DNA from: Arthrobacter sp. DNA4 | GTDB lineage: Bacteria; Actinomycetota; Actinomycetes; Actinomycetales; Micrococcaceae | Reading direction: 5' to 3' | Length of the DNA: 64,000 nt | NCBI RefSeq assembly: GCF_024362385.1 | Contig: NZ_CP101466.1 | Location: 1,984,001 to 2,048,000, forward strand | Shown: piece after piece, positions 7,557 through 16,297 of the stretch | How positions within the stretch are numbered: position 1 is the stretch's first letter | Layout of the letters: every line of letters begins with the position of its first letter | Made by a program: the position numbers and the translations under genes | Notes under the pieces: model-generated | Databases searched by the model: none | Seen by the model: only the letters and a program-made list of their open reading frames with translations | Told to the model about the DNA's origin: nothing

Positions 7557-8165
7557 TCAGGCAGTCGACCCGGTGATTTCCGCGGTTGTTTGGAGCTCGG
7601 CGATGTTCGTCAAGGCATACGATAGAGCCGCCTCGTGCCAGTCCCCGTTGATGCTCGACGTCGCATCTGTCACGAGTACCGCTCGATAGCCGTGGTCCGC
7701 CGCGTCACGCACCGTATGTTCCACGGCCATATTGGTCCAAACGCCTGCCACAATAACCGTGCTAACCCCCGAATTCCGCAGCAGCACGTCCAGGCCGGTG
7801 CCGTTGAAGCTGCTCATGCGGTTGCGGATCAGGACGGGCTCGTCCGGAAGCGCCTCCAAGCCTTCCAGGGCATCGGCGCCCCAGGAGCCGAGTTTCAGCG
7901 ACTCCGGGCCGATCATTCGGAAGATAGGGGCGTTGGTGCCGCCATAGTTGCCACCGGGGTAAAACACGATCCGGTTGTGGATGACCGGCATTGAATTGCT
8001 TCGTGCCCACTCGAGCAATTGCCGCACGTGGGAAACCAGGCCCTGCTCACGCGCGTGGTCGGCTGCCCCGAATGAGGCGAAAGCGCCCTCTGGGTGGGCG
8101 TTGTCATTCTGAAGATCTACCAGCAGTAGTGCTGTATCGCCGGCAGCAAGGGGAGTGTTGGCCAT
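7557..8165 (-). CDS. Isochorismatase-like (cysteine hydrolase family) protein lacking the catalytic cysteine
   Basis: A 202-residue protein with the isochorismatase fold. The catalytic-type Asp17 is in LLLVDLQND. The second basic position reads LIRNRMSSF (Arg where Lys is usual). The nucleophile-elbow segment GVWTNMAVEHTVRDAADHGY has Ala147 where amidases such as nicotinamidase carry Cys. Isochorismatases also lack this Cys, so a non-thiol hydrolase role is possible. AGGAG precedes the ATG. It is flanked by two terminators, which suggests a monocistronic transcript downstream of the butanediol-type dehydrogenase. The substrate cannot be named. Confidence 0.85.
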   Translation of the reverse strand: MANTPLAAGDTALLLVDLQNDNAHPEGAFASFGAADHAREQGLVSHVRQLLEWARSNSMPVIHNRIVFYPGGNYGGTNAPIFRMIGPESLKLGSWGADALEGLEALPDEPVLIRNRMSSFNGTGLDVLLRNSGVSTVIVAGVWTNMAVEHTVRDAADHGYRAVLVTDATSSINGDWHEAALSYALTNIAELQTTAEITGSTA

Positions 8166-8255
8166 GGAGTCTCCTGTTTCATATGGCTAAGGGAATCGAG
8201 CGGAAATGCCCTAAGCTGTAACCCTCGGTTCGAGGTATTCTATTCCCGCACCAAG

Positions 8256-8289
8256 AAAGGCTGGGCCCGCCACTGCGGGCCCAGCCTTT
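8256..8289. terminator. Rho-independent terminator
   Basis: A perfect 15-bp stem (8256-8270 and 8275-8289) with loop CACT. Transcription from the minus strand reads into it about 30 bp after the butanediol-type dehydrogenase stop, so it ends the monooxygenase operon. Confidence 0.88.
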
Positions 8290-8320
8290 GTTCATGCTGC
8301 AGCAACGGGTCGCCCTGGGG

Positions 8321-9370
8321 TCAGTTGGCGGGGTCGATGAGCAGTTTCATCTTCTTGCCTGCGCGGAGTTGTTCGAAGCCGTCTTCGATGAGTCCGGTGA
8401 GGGGGATGTCCTCGACCCATCCTGTGGTGTTGTAGTGGTCTTTGGCCATGAGGTCGATGACTGCGCTGTAGTCGGCGCTGGTGTAGCAGATGGTGCCTTG
8501 GATGCGGCGTTCCCTGAGGACGAGGTTGATCAGGGGCGTTGGCAGTGGCTTTTCGTAGATGGCCACGCTGATAAGGGGCCGGCGTTCCCCGAGGCATTCG
8601 AGGGCTGACTGTACTGCGGGGGCGACTCCTGCAGCGTCGAAGGCGGCGTCTACACCGTCGCCATTGGTCCGGTCGGCTATGAGGGACGTGACGTCCTCCT
8701 TTGTTGGGTCCAGGGTGCGGGCGCCGAGGGCCTCGATGGACTTGCGGCGGGTCTCGGTGGGTTCGACGACGTCGATTTCTGTGAGTCCCATTCCGCGCAG
8801 GGCAAACCAAAGACCGATGCCGATAGGGCCGGCTCCGTAGATCAGTGCCCTGCTTTGATCGTTGACTTCGCCCAGGGTGGCTGCATGATAGGCCACGGAC
8901 ATCGGCTCGACGAGTGCGCCCATCTCCAGCGAAACATTGTCGGGAAGCTTGTGGACTTGGTTGACCGGGACGACGGTGTATTCGGCCATGCCACCATCTG
9001 CCATCAGCCCGTGGAAACCGATCACATTGCAAAGGTTGTAAAGGCCCGTCCTGCATGGGCGACACTCGCCGCACCGATAGATGGGCTCCACGACAACCCG
9101 GTCGCCTTCCCGGATAGTGGTGACACCCCGCCCGATGTCCGTGACTACTCCGGAGAATTCGTGGCCCAGTGTCAGGGGAAGGCATTTCCCTGTGAGCGGG
9201 TGCGGCTCGCTGGGCGGGATGAAGATCGGGCCGTCGTAATATTCGTGGAGGTCGGTGCCGCAGATGCCGTTGCGGCTGACTTTGATCTTTACTTGGCCCT
9301 CTCCCGGTGTGGGTTCCGGGACGTCTTCGATTTCGACTTTGTTTTTGCCGTAGTACACCGCTGCGCGCAT
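8321..9370 (-). CDS. 2,3-butanediol dehydrogenase-like zinc alcohol dehydrogenase
   Basis: A 349-residue medium-chain zinc dehydrogenase with the (R,R)-butanediol dehydrogenase pattern: ICGTDLHEY catalytic Cys, GHEFSGVV, structural loop CGECRPCRTGLYNLC, and VEPMSVAYHA. It should interconvert a secondary alcohol or diol with its ketone using NAD. GGAGG precedes the ATG. It starts 28 bp after the succinate-semialdehyde-type dehydrogenase stop, so it is the last gene of the monooxygenase operon. In this context it may supply the ketone substrate for the Baeyer-Villiger enzyme; this is inference. Confidence 0.87.
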   Translation of the reverse strand: MRAAVYYGKNKVEIEDVPEPTPGEGQVKIKVSRNGICGTDLHEYYDGPIFIPPSEPHPLTGKCLPLTLGHEFSGVVTDIGRGVTTIREGDRVVVEPIYRCGECRPCRTGLYNLCNVIGFHGLMADGGMAEYTVVPVNQVHKLPDNVSLEMGALVEPMSVAYHAATLGEVNDQSRALIYGAGPIGIGLWFALRGMGLTEIDVVEPTETRRKSIEALGARTLDPTKEDVTSLIADRTNGDGVDAAFDAAGVAPAVQSALECLGERRPLISVAIYEKPLPTPLINLVLRERRIQGTICYTSADYSAVIDLMAKDHYNTTGWVEDIPLTGLIEDGFEQLRAGKKMKLLIDPAN

Positions 9371-9398
9371 GGCGCCTCCTCGGATGTGTGTTCAGTAT

Positions 9399-10769
9399 TT
9401 AGATAGTGCGGACGAGCTTTTTGTTGGCGAACTCGTTCAGGCCGTACTTGCCCAGTTCCCGGCCGATTCCCGAGCTCTTGACGCCGCCGAAGGGCAGGTC
9501 TGGGGCACTCTTGATGGTGGTGTTGATTCCCACCATGCCCACTTCCAGGCGGTCCGTGACGTAGGCGGCCTGCTTCTCGTCGTCCGTGAACACGGCGCTG
9601 CCGAGGCCATAGGGCGAGTCGTTGGCGAGTGTGATTGCTTCGTCGACGGAGTCGACCCGGTGGAGTACGGCTACTGGTCCGAAAAGTTCTTCCCTGTACG
9701 CGCGCATGTCCGGTGTGACGCCGGACAGTACTGTTGCGGGGTAGTAGGAACCGCGGCCCTCGGGGATAAACCCGCCAAGGTGGACGGTGGCCCCCTTGGC
9801 TACCGCATCGTCGACCTGTTCGGCCAGTTCCGCCCGTGCTTGGAGCGAGGACATCGGACCGAGGCGGGTGTCCTCGCTCATGGGGTCACCGATTTGCCAT
9901 TCCGCTGCCTTTGCCAGGAACGCGTCAAGGAATGAATCCCAATTGCAGGAGTCTACGATCAGCCTCTTCGAGGATGTGCACGCCTGGCCGGCGTTCCCGA
10001 ACCGGCCCGCGGCCGCCGCGCCGGCAGCCTTTTCCACGTCGGCTGCGGGAAGCACCAGGAACGGGTCCGACCCGCCGAGCTCGAGGACGCATTTCTTCAG
10101 GTGCTGTCCAGCCAGTGCGCCGATGGCGCTGCCTGCCTTTTCGGACCCGGTGAGGGATACGCCTTGCAGTTCCGGGCTGGCAATGAGTTCCGCCACCTGT
10201 CCCGACGTGGCGAAAAGGTTCTGGTAGACCCCTTCAGGTACCCCGGCGGCACGGATGATGTCCTCGATGCGCAATGCCTGCTGCGGGCAGTTGCTCGCAT
10301 GCTTGAGCAGAATCGTGTTGCCCAGCAGCAAATTGGGGGCGATGAACCGTGCGGCCTGGTAGTAAGGGAAGTTCCACGGCATGACGCCAAGGAGCGGTCC
10401 AATGGGTGCTGTTCGGACCAGGGCCCGGTAAGCCCCCGCGATATCGAGTTCCTCGTCTGCGAGGAGCTGTTCTCCAGAGGTGGCGTAGTACTCAAAAATC
10501 GCTGCAGACAGTTCGACTTCGGTTCTTGCCTGCGAGATAGGTTTGCCCATCTCCAGCGTCATGAGCTTGGCAAGCTCAACGGAATGCTGCCGGTGAAGAT
10601 CTGCTATCCGCTGCAGGACGGCGCAGCGTTCGGCAAGGTCCTTCCTGTGCCAGGACCGATATGCCTCGTAGGAGCGCCCCAGGGAAGCCGCCACCTCCGA
10701 GTCGGTCATGGTGTCGAATTCCTGGACTACGTTGCCACTTGTGGGATCAACAGTTGCATATTTCTTCAT
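9399..10769 (-). CDS. NAD(P)-dependent succinate-semialdehyde dehydrogenase-like aldehyde dehydrogenase
   Basis: A 456-residue aldehyde dehydrogenase of the GabD type: PWNFPYYQA, LELGGSDPFLVL with the general-base Glu, and GQACTSSKRLIVD with the nucleophilic Cys. The frame is open 76 codons further upstream into the monooxygenase gene. The ATG at 10769 (MKKYATVDP) fits the usual family start. It follows the Baeyer-Villiger gene by 77 bp and precedes the butanediol-type dehydrogenase by 28 bp. It would oxidise a semialdehyde or omega-oxo acid; after ketone-to-lactone oxidation an omega-oxo acid is a plausible substrate, but this is inferred from neighbours. Confidence 0.88.
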   Translation of the reverse strand: MKKYATVDPTSGNVVQEFDTMTDSEVAASLGRSYEAYRSWHRKDLAERCAVLQRIADLHRQHSVELAKLMTLEMGKPISQARTEVELSAAIFEYYATSGEQLLADEELDIAGAYRALVRTAPIGPLLGVMPWNFPYYQAARFIAPNLLLGNTILLKHASNCPQQALRIEDIIRAAGVPEGVYQNLFATSGQVAELIASPELQGVSLTGSEKAGSAIGALAGQHLKKCVLELGGSDPFLVLPAADVEKAAGAAAAGRFGNAGQACTSSKRLIVDSCNWDSFLDAFLAKAAEWQIGDPMSEDTRLGPMSSLQARAELAEQVDDAVAKGATVHLGGFIPEGRGSYYPATVLSGVTPDMRAYREELFGPVAVLHRVDSVDEAITLANDSPYGLGSAVFTDDEKQAAYVTDRLEVGMVGINTTIKSAPDLPFGGVKSSGIGRELGKYGLNEFANKKLVRTI

Positions 10770-10846
10770 TGAAAGACTTTCATCATGTCGGGGCAGTCCG
10801 GGAAGGGCGGCTGGCCTTGCCCTTCCCGGACTGCCGAGCGGCCATT

Positions 10847-12478
10847 TCAGGCTGGAGTCAGGATGTCCGCATTGGTTGCAAAGTTCGGGTACTTGTTCGA
10901 AGCTTCCTCCGAGAGGATGGACCGGTACTGTTTGATGCCGCCGAGGTAGAACATAACGGTCCGCTTTTTGCCCGGGATGTTTGCGCCGAAGATCCACGAT
11001 GCTGCCTGGGGGAAGAGGGTCTGGTGGGCAATATCGGAGCAGGTTTCAGTCCAGTCAGACTCCGTCTGGGCCTTGGCCTCGATCCATCCCGTTCCCGAGG
11101 TCGAGACGTGGTTGATGGTTTCGCTGATCCACTCGACCTGCGCCTCGATTGACGGCGGCAGGTTGGTGAAGGGGCCGTTCGGTCCCAGGATCATGAACAT
11201 GTTGGGGAAGCCGTTGGTTGCCATGCCGAGGTAGCTGGTTGGTCCGTCAGCCCAATGTTCCTTGAGTGTTTCGCCCGCACGTCCCCGGATATTGACGCGC
11301 ACGTAGTTGCCGTCCACGGCGTCAAAGCCCGTCGCGCAGATGAGTACGTCCAGCTCGTGAAGGACGCCATCAGCTGTGACGATGCCCTCTTCAGTTACCC
11401 GCTCGATAGGGTTTTCCTTGACGTTGACAAGAGATACGTTCGCTCGGTTGAACGTTTCGTAGTAGCCGGAATCGCACAATGGCCTGCGGGCGTAGAGGTC
11501 GGTCGGCGTCAGCTTACGGCGTGTTTCCGGATCCTTGACGATCTCGGCAATCTTGCGACGAATGAATTTCGCGGCTTCTTCGTTGGCCTCAGGGTCCGTG
11601 GCAATATCCGAGAAGGTCTCGAACATGAAGCGGAAACCGCCTCCTTCCTCCCAGACCCGCTGGTAAATCCGCTCCCGTTCTTCGGGGGAAACGCTGAAGG
11701 TCGGGACCGTGCTTTCTTCGAAGCCCATGGCAACGGAAGAGTTCCGGACCTGATCCCAGTTGGCCTCGAAGTTCTCCCGGTGGGCCCTCTGCTCCTGTTC
11801 CGTGAGCTTGCGGTTGCCTGCGGGAACGCTGTACTGCGGCGTGCGCTGGAATGACGTCAGATGAGCTGCGATCGGAGCCGTGGCCGTGATGACCTGGTTG
11901 CCTGTGGAGCCGTTGCCGATGACACCTACCCGCTTGCCGGTGAGATCCAGGTCCTCGGGCCAAGCGCCCGTGTGTACCAAGCGGCCTTTGAAGGTTTCCA
12001 TGCCCGGAAACTTCGGCAGGTTGGTGGCAGAGAGCAGGCCCAGCCCCGTGACAAGGAATCGCGATCGGAAGGTAACCCCGCGGTCCGTGCGAACCGTCCA
12101 GATTCCTGCAGCCTCGTCGAACTCGGCCTCCGTCATTCCGGTTTCAAGCTGGATATGGCGGCGGAGGTCGTACCGGTCGACGACCCCGTTCAGGTATTTG
12201 AGGATTTGGGCCTGGGGCACGTACTTGGTGTCCCACGGAGTCTGCTGGTACAGCTCACGGTCGAAAGAGTATTGGTAGACGAAGCTTTCAGAGTCGGAAA
12301 GGGCTCCCGGGTACTTGTTCCAGTACCAGGTGCCGCCAACCCCTCCAGCCCGATCAATGGCTACAGCATTCAAGCCGAGCTCATTACGAAGCTTGTGCAG
12401 CATGTAGATGCCGCCAAAACCTGCTCCCACGACGAGTGCGTCGAGCTGCTGGGTCTCGTTGGGGACGACTTTGTCCAT
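10847..12478 (-). CDS. Baeyer-Villiger flavin monooxygenase (cyclohexanone monooxygenase-like)
   Basis: A 543-residue class I Baeyer-Villiger enzyme. The FAD Rossmann motif GAGFGG is at 18-23 and the NADPH motif GNGSTG at 188-193. The fingerprint FKGRLVHTGAWP at 163-174 matches FxGxxxHTxxWP exactly. It inserts oxygen next to a ketone carbonyl, giving an ester or lactone, with NADPH and O2. The ATG at 12478 has GGAGGA upstream. It is the first gene of an operon with two dehydrogenases and is divergent from the AcoR-like activator. Ring size or chain preference cannot be read from the sequence. Confidence 0.92.
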   Translation of the reverse strand: MDKVVPNETQQLDALVVGAGFGGIYMLHKLRNELGLNAVAIDRAGGVGGTWYWNKYPGALSDSESFVYQYSFDRELYQQTPWDTKYVPQAQILKYLNGVVDRYDLRRHIQLETGMTEAEFDEAAGIWTVRTDRGVTFRSRFLVTGLGLLSATNLPKFPGMETFKGRLVHTGAWPEDLDLTGKRVGVIGNGSTGNQVITATAPIAAHLTSFQRTPQYSVPAGNRKLTEQEQRAHRENFEANWDQVRNSSVAMGFEESTVPTFSVSPEERERIYQRVWEEGGGFRFMFETFSDIATDPEANEEAAKFIRRKIAEIVKDPETRRKLTPTDLYARRPLCDSGYYETFNRANVSLVNVKENPIERVTEEGIVTADGVLHELDVLICATGFDAVDGNYVRVNIRGRAGETLKEHWADGPTSYLGMATNGFPNMFMILGPNGPFTNLPPSIEAQVEWISETINHVSTSGTGWIEAKAQTESDWTETCSDIAHQTLFPQAASWIFGANIPGKKRTVMFYLGGIKQYRSILSEEASNKYPNFATNADILTPA

Positions 12479-12559
12479 GATGGTGCTCCTCCGGCTAATA
12501 GGACGGTGTGAGATAATTCACTTCGTGTAAACCAGTCTGCGGCTGCGGAAGAGCGGCTG

Positions 12560-12580
12560 AGTGTTTCAACTTGAAACACT
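12560..12580. promoter_or_regulatory. Perfect 21-bp palindrome, candidate activator operator
   Basis: Arms AGTGTTTCAA (12560-12569) and TTGAAACACT (12571-12580) are exact inverse complements around one C. It lies 82 bp upstream of the monooxygenase start and 95 bp upstream of the divergent AcoR-like gene. TGTTTCA-type palindromes are the kind of site used by AcoR-like regulators, so this is probably the enhancer or operator of both transcripts. Confidence 0.7.
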
Positions 12581-12675
12581 GGGACGGGGCCCGAAATACC
12601 GGCTTTGATACCCGGAAAGCAAGAATTGTCACTGCTTTCGCTTGCCCGGGAGGGATGAAACTGCAAAGGTGCAAC

Positions 12676-14415
12676 ATGACTGATCCAGTGCGGGAGGCAC
12701 GTGAAAAACTAATTCGTGCCGGACTAACGGGGGTCTACCAGGCAGACGAATCGGTTCCGGACCTTATCGTCCGCAGTTGGCGCCGATCGATCGGCAGCGC
12801 AGTTGAAGCCTCAGGGCCTGCACAACGGTACCGCGACGTAGATACCGACACACTCCTGGGCAGGGCTGCTGTGCCGGTACTTGACCGGTGGCAGCATCAA
12901 CTGGAAGACACCGGAACTACCCTGTTCCTGAGCGATCGCGGCGGCAGCATCGTCGACAGGCGGACGAGCGACAGCAGTGAGCGCCGGCGCTTGGATAACA
13001 TGCATGCCGCAGAGGGGTTCGACTACTCCGAGGACGCCATCGGTACAAATGCACTGGGCACGTCGATGGTGGAAAAGCGGCCAGTGTTCGTCAAGGGAAG
13101 CCAGCACTACAGCGACGCGTTGGCAACGAACGCCTGCGCGGCCGCGCCCATCTATACGCCGGCTGGTCTTGTGGTGGGTTCGATCGCCTTAGGTGGGCCA
13201 ATACAATCGGCAAATCCGATCATGCTTTCGCTGGCGCGGGAGATCAGCCAGCAGATCGAGGAGAGGCTTCGAACGTCTGCGCGGCCCCAGGACCTTGCGC
13301 TGGCTATGTCGTTCATGCGCTTTACCAGTTCCCAGCGGCCCACGGTCGTGCTGGACCACGAATCGATCCTCGCCAATACCCCGGGCCTGCCGTATGTGAA
13401 TGTTGCTTCCCACGTCATGCTTTGGGAAGTGCTCAACGCCCATAACTGGTCTTCCTCGCCGACGCTCAGGCGTGAACTCGAGGGAACGATGCTCGAAATT
13501 ACGGCACGCAGGGTCAGTGACGGGCCGCGGGTTCATTTTGTTGTTCACTTCTCTGAGATGGAGCCATTACTGCGCGGCGGACCAGCTGCGCCCGGCCTGT
13601 TGAATATCGGTGCGCATTCCGTGTCCGGTCCCCTCGTGGCCGCCCCAGGGCAAGCGATCGCTGTCGTCGAGGGGCCAGTCGGCACCGGACGGGCGACGGC
13701 AGCCCTGGACCTTCGAGCCACATGGGGCAAATCGGGCCCAGTCGAAGTATTCGTCATGTCAGCCGGATTGCCGACACCCTGGGATCGGGTCGAGTCACTT
13801 TTGAAGCAAGGCAAAGATGTCCTCCTACGCAGGCTTGAACACGCCGGCAGCGACGACTTCAGTGTGTTCTCCAGGATCGTGGACGCGGTGCAGAGGAGAT
13901 GGACAGCTGGTGATCGTTCCGGAAGCCTTTTGGTCACGGTGTTCAGCGAAGACGCGTCCCAAGGAGTCCAGGCCTTCATAGACGCCTTGGGGATTAGTGT
14001 GCGGACGGCGCCACTGGCTCAAACTCCGGAACGCATTCCGGGGATGGTGACAAGGATTCTCAATGAAGTCGACGCTGGGTCGCGGCACACGATGTCCCCG
14101 GCTGCGCTGCAGTCCTTGGTTCAGTGGAACTGGCCCGGCAATGTGGCCGAGTTGGCAAGGACGGTCACCGATCTGGTTCGGTCGGTCAATGCTTCGGTCA
14201 TCGAAAGACGGCATCTGCCAAAGCATCTTCAGCAGGCGCCTCCCCGGCGCCCCCTGTCGCTGATGAAGACTGCTGAGCGCGATGCCATTATCAAGGCCCT
14301 TGATGCCACCGGTGGTAACAAGTCGGAGGCAGCGGATTTGCTGGGAATGGGCAGGACGACGCTTTACCGCCGTCTCCGTCAGCTCGGTCTCGATTCAGGC
14401 GAGGCGACCATGTGA
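12676..14415 (+). CDS. AcoR/MimR-like transcriptional activator with degenerate AAA+ domain
   Basis: A 579-residue regulator. A GAF-type sensor region lies at about 60-210. The central domain keeps only remnants of the NtrC ATPase: GPVGTGRA at 333-340 in place of a Walker A ending in GKE, no GAFTGA loop, and WNWPGNVAEL at 484-493. A Fis-type helix-turn-helix closes the protein (about 535-572, NKSEAADLLGMGRTTLYRRL). It probably activates the divergent monooxygenase operon through the palindrome at 12560. An in-frame ATG at 12655 is possible, but ATG 12676 has AAGG eight bases upstream. Its end overlaps the convergent LysR gene by 21 bp. Lack of sigma-54 contacts fits actinobacteria. Confidence 0.88.
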   Translation: MTDPVREAREKLIRAGLTGVYQADESVPDLIVRSWRRSIGSAVEASGPAQRYRDVDTDTLLGRAAVPVLDRWQHQLEDTGTTLFLSDRGGSIVDRRTSDSSERRRLDNMHAAEGFDYSEDAIGTNALGTSMVEKRPVFVKGSQHYSDALATNACAAAPIYTPAGLVVGSIALGGPIQSANPIMLSLAREISQQIEERLRTSARPQDLALAMSFMRFTSSQRPTVVLDHESILANTPGLPYVNVASHVMLWEVLNAHNWSSSPTLRRELEGTMLEITARRVSDGPRVHFVVHFSEMEPLLRGGPAAPGLLNIGAHSVSGPLVAAPGQAIAVVEGPVGTGRATAALDLRATWGKSGPVEVFVMSAGLPTPWDRVESLLKQGKDVLLRRLEHAGSDDFSVFSRIVDAVQRRWTAGDRSGSLLVTVFSEDASQGVQAFIDALGISVRTAPLAQTPERIPGMVTRILNEVDAGSRHTMSPAALQSLVQWNWPGNVAELARTVTDLVRSVNASVIERRHLPKHLQQAPPRRPLSLMKTAERDAIIKALDATGGNKSEAADLLGMGRTTLYRRLRQLGLDSGEATM

Positions 14416-15339
14416 GTAGTCCGCATCACCTGCGGTGACCTGGTTCCTGGAAACCTTACTCAGGTTCATGACTTCGTGCAGAACAGCCTTGACTGCAGGA
14501 TTCGTATCGTTCGGGCGCCAGGCGGCTCTGAGGTCGACGTCTGCGGTGGCGTCCGCCAGGGGAACGAAGACTACGTGTGGATCGGTCGCACTGTCTGCCA
14601 CCGATGCCAACGTCAGGTGGCACCCTACTTCCGCGCTGACAAGAGCCAGCGCTGTCTGGGTGTCGGGTGCCACCTGGATGACATTGGGAACAAAGCCGTT
14701 GTCTCGTGCGAGCCGACGAAGCCGGTCGGGCAACACCGCGCCTTCGTAGGACGGCAAGGAGATGAACGCTTCCGCGGCCAACTTTGCGATCGCTAACCGG
14801 CGCGCTCCCGCCAGCGGATGCGTGTCGGGGAGTGCGATCACCAGGGAGTCCCGCAGCACAACTTCCGATGCGATTTCGGCCGGAATCACATCCCACCGTC
14901 CGAAAGCGACATCGGTCTCGTCCTGCACCAGCTTTGTCATGGCGGGTTGGGCGAAGTTTTGGCTGGAAAGGTCCAGCTGTATGCCTGGCCGTTGTGCCCT
15001 CACCAAACGTGCCAAGCGCGCAACCAATTGATGCGTGGAGGCGCCCGCGAAGGCTATGCGAACGAGCCCGGATTCCCCGCCATCCGCCGATCGGACCGCG
15101 TCTTCGGCGCGGCGCAGGGCATCGAGGACTTCCGTAGCCGGACCCACAAGCGCCCGACCGCTGGACGTCAGTTTTACAGATCGGGTTGTCCGGTCCAACA
15201 GCCTCGTATTCAGCTCATTTTCGAGTTGCTTTATGGTCCGGCTCAGGGGCGGCTGCGCGACGTGGAGCCTCTCCGCGGCCCGGCCGAAATGCAGTTCTTC
15301 CGCCACGGCAAGAAAGGCGACTAGCTGGTTGATTTCCAC
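14395..15339 (-). CDS. LysR family transcriptional regulator
   Basis: A 314-residue LysR protein with an N-terminal winged helix-turn-helix (residues 1-60, FGRAAERLHVAQPPLSRTIKQLE) and a periplasmic-binding-like effector domain. The start is GTG at 15339 with GAAGGG upstream. It lies just downstream of the beta-oxidation operon on the same strand (89 bp after the dehydrogenase stop), which it may regulate. Its 3' end overlaps the AcoR-like gene tail to tail by 21 bp. The effector is unknown. Confidence 0.9.
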   Translation of the reverse strand: MEINQLVAFLAVAEELHFGRAAERLHVAQPPLSRTIKQLENELNTRLLDRTTRSVKLTSSGRALVGPATEVLDALRRAEDAVRSADGGESGLVRIAFAGASTHQLVARLARLVRAQRPGIQLDLSSQNFAQPAMTKLVQDETDVAFGRWDVIPAEIASEVVLRDSLVIALPDTHPLAGARRLAIAKLAAEAFISLPSYEGAVLPDRLRRLARDNGFVPNVIQVAPDTQTALALVSAEVGCHLTLASVADSATDPHVVFVPLADATADVDLRAAWRPNDTNPAVKAVLHEVMNLSKVSRNQVTAGDADYSHGRLA

Positions 15340-15428
15340 AGCATCCCTTCCCTCATTATTGAGTTTAGAGTATCACTCGAGCTTACCCAGTTAGACGGGA
15401 AGTAAGAATCGAGCGGTGAAACGGTTCT

Positions 15429-16295
15429 CTAGCTCCAGTTGAAGAACCCCGTTCCGGTCTTGCGGCCGAGCTCGCCGCGGGCCACCTTCTCGCGCAGGAT
15501 CTGCGGGGGTGCGAACCGTTCTCCGAGGATCTCATGCAGGTATTCGGCGATGCCGAGCCGGACGTCCAGGCCCACGATGTCCGTGGTCCTCAGCGGCCCG
15601 GTGGGGTGCTTGTAGCCCAGCACCATAGCGTTGTCGATGTCCTCGGCGGAGGCCACGCCTTCTTCGACCATCCGCATCGCTTCCAGGGCGATGGCCACGC
15701 CCAGGCGGGATGAGGCGAACCCTGGGGCATCATTGACGACGACGGCGGTCTTGCCGAGTGCCTCCACCCAGTCACGCGCCGCGGCCGCCAGCGGCTCGGA
15801 GGTCTTGTTCCCCACGACCACCTCGATGAGCGTGGAGGCCGGGACCGGGTTGAAGAAGTGCAGCCCGAGGAAGTCCTGCGGACGGTCGAGTTCGTCAGCC
15901 AGGCCGTTCACGGACAGGGATGACGTGTTGGAGGCCAGCACGGCACCGTTGCCGAGTTCGGCCTCGACGGCGCGCAGGGATGAGACTTTGAGGTCCCACA
16001 ATTCGGGCACGGCCTCTACCACCAGTTCCCGGTCGCCGAAGGAGGCGTAGTCCGTGGTCACCGACAAGCGGGAGGTGTAGTCGGCCGCCCTGCCTGCTAG
16101 GCCGCGGGCCAGGGACTTGCCGACGGCGTCCTCGACGCGCCCGCGGGCCGCGTCCGCAGCTTCCTGGTCACGCTCAACGACAATGACGTCGGAACCCTTG
16201 ACTAGGAAGGCGTGGGCGATTCCGGCGCCCATCCGGCCGCCGCCGAGGACACCAACCTTTGGGGGGAGTCCGGCGGGAATTGCAGGGATGCTCAT
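15429..16295 (-). CDS. 3-hydroxybutyryl-CoA dehydrogenase-like 3-hydroxyacyl-CoA dehydrogenase
   Basis: A 288-residue protein with the NAD Rossmann motif GGGRMGAGIA near residues 18-27, the HFFNPVP active-site His segment, and the C-terminal helical domain (GYKHPTGPLRTTDIVGLDVRL). It oxidises (S)-3-hydroxyacyl-CoA to 3-ketoacyl-CoA. It starts 2 bp after the enoyl-CoA hydratase stop and is the last gene of the five-gene CoA operon. Its size fits the single-domain short-chain (PaaH/Hbd) type. Confidence 0.9.
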   Translation of the reverse strand: MSIPAIPAGLPPKVGVLGGGRMGAGIAHAFLVKGSDVIVVERDQEAADAARGRVEDAVGKSLARGLAGRAADYTSRLSVTTDYASFGDRELVVEAVPELWDLKVSSLRAVEAELGNGAVLASNTSSLSVNGLADELDRPQDFLGLHFFNPVPASTLIEVVVGNKTSEPLAAAARDWVEALGKTAVVVNDAPGFASSRLGVAIALEAMRMVEEGVASAEDIDNAMVLGYKHPTGPLRTTDIVGLDVRLGIAEYLHEILGERFAPPQILREKVARGELGRKTGTGFFNWS

Positions 16296-16297
16296 GT

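Noticed and set aside
8292..9185. Arg/His/Pro-rich minus-strand frame inside the butanediol-type dehydrogenase
   Set aside because: Same-strand shifted shadow of a gene with full zinc and cofactor motifs.
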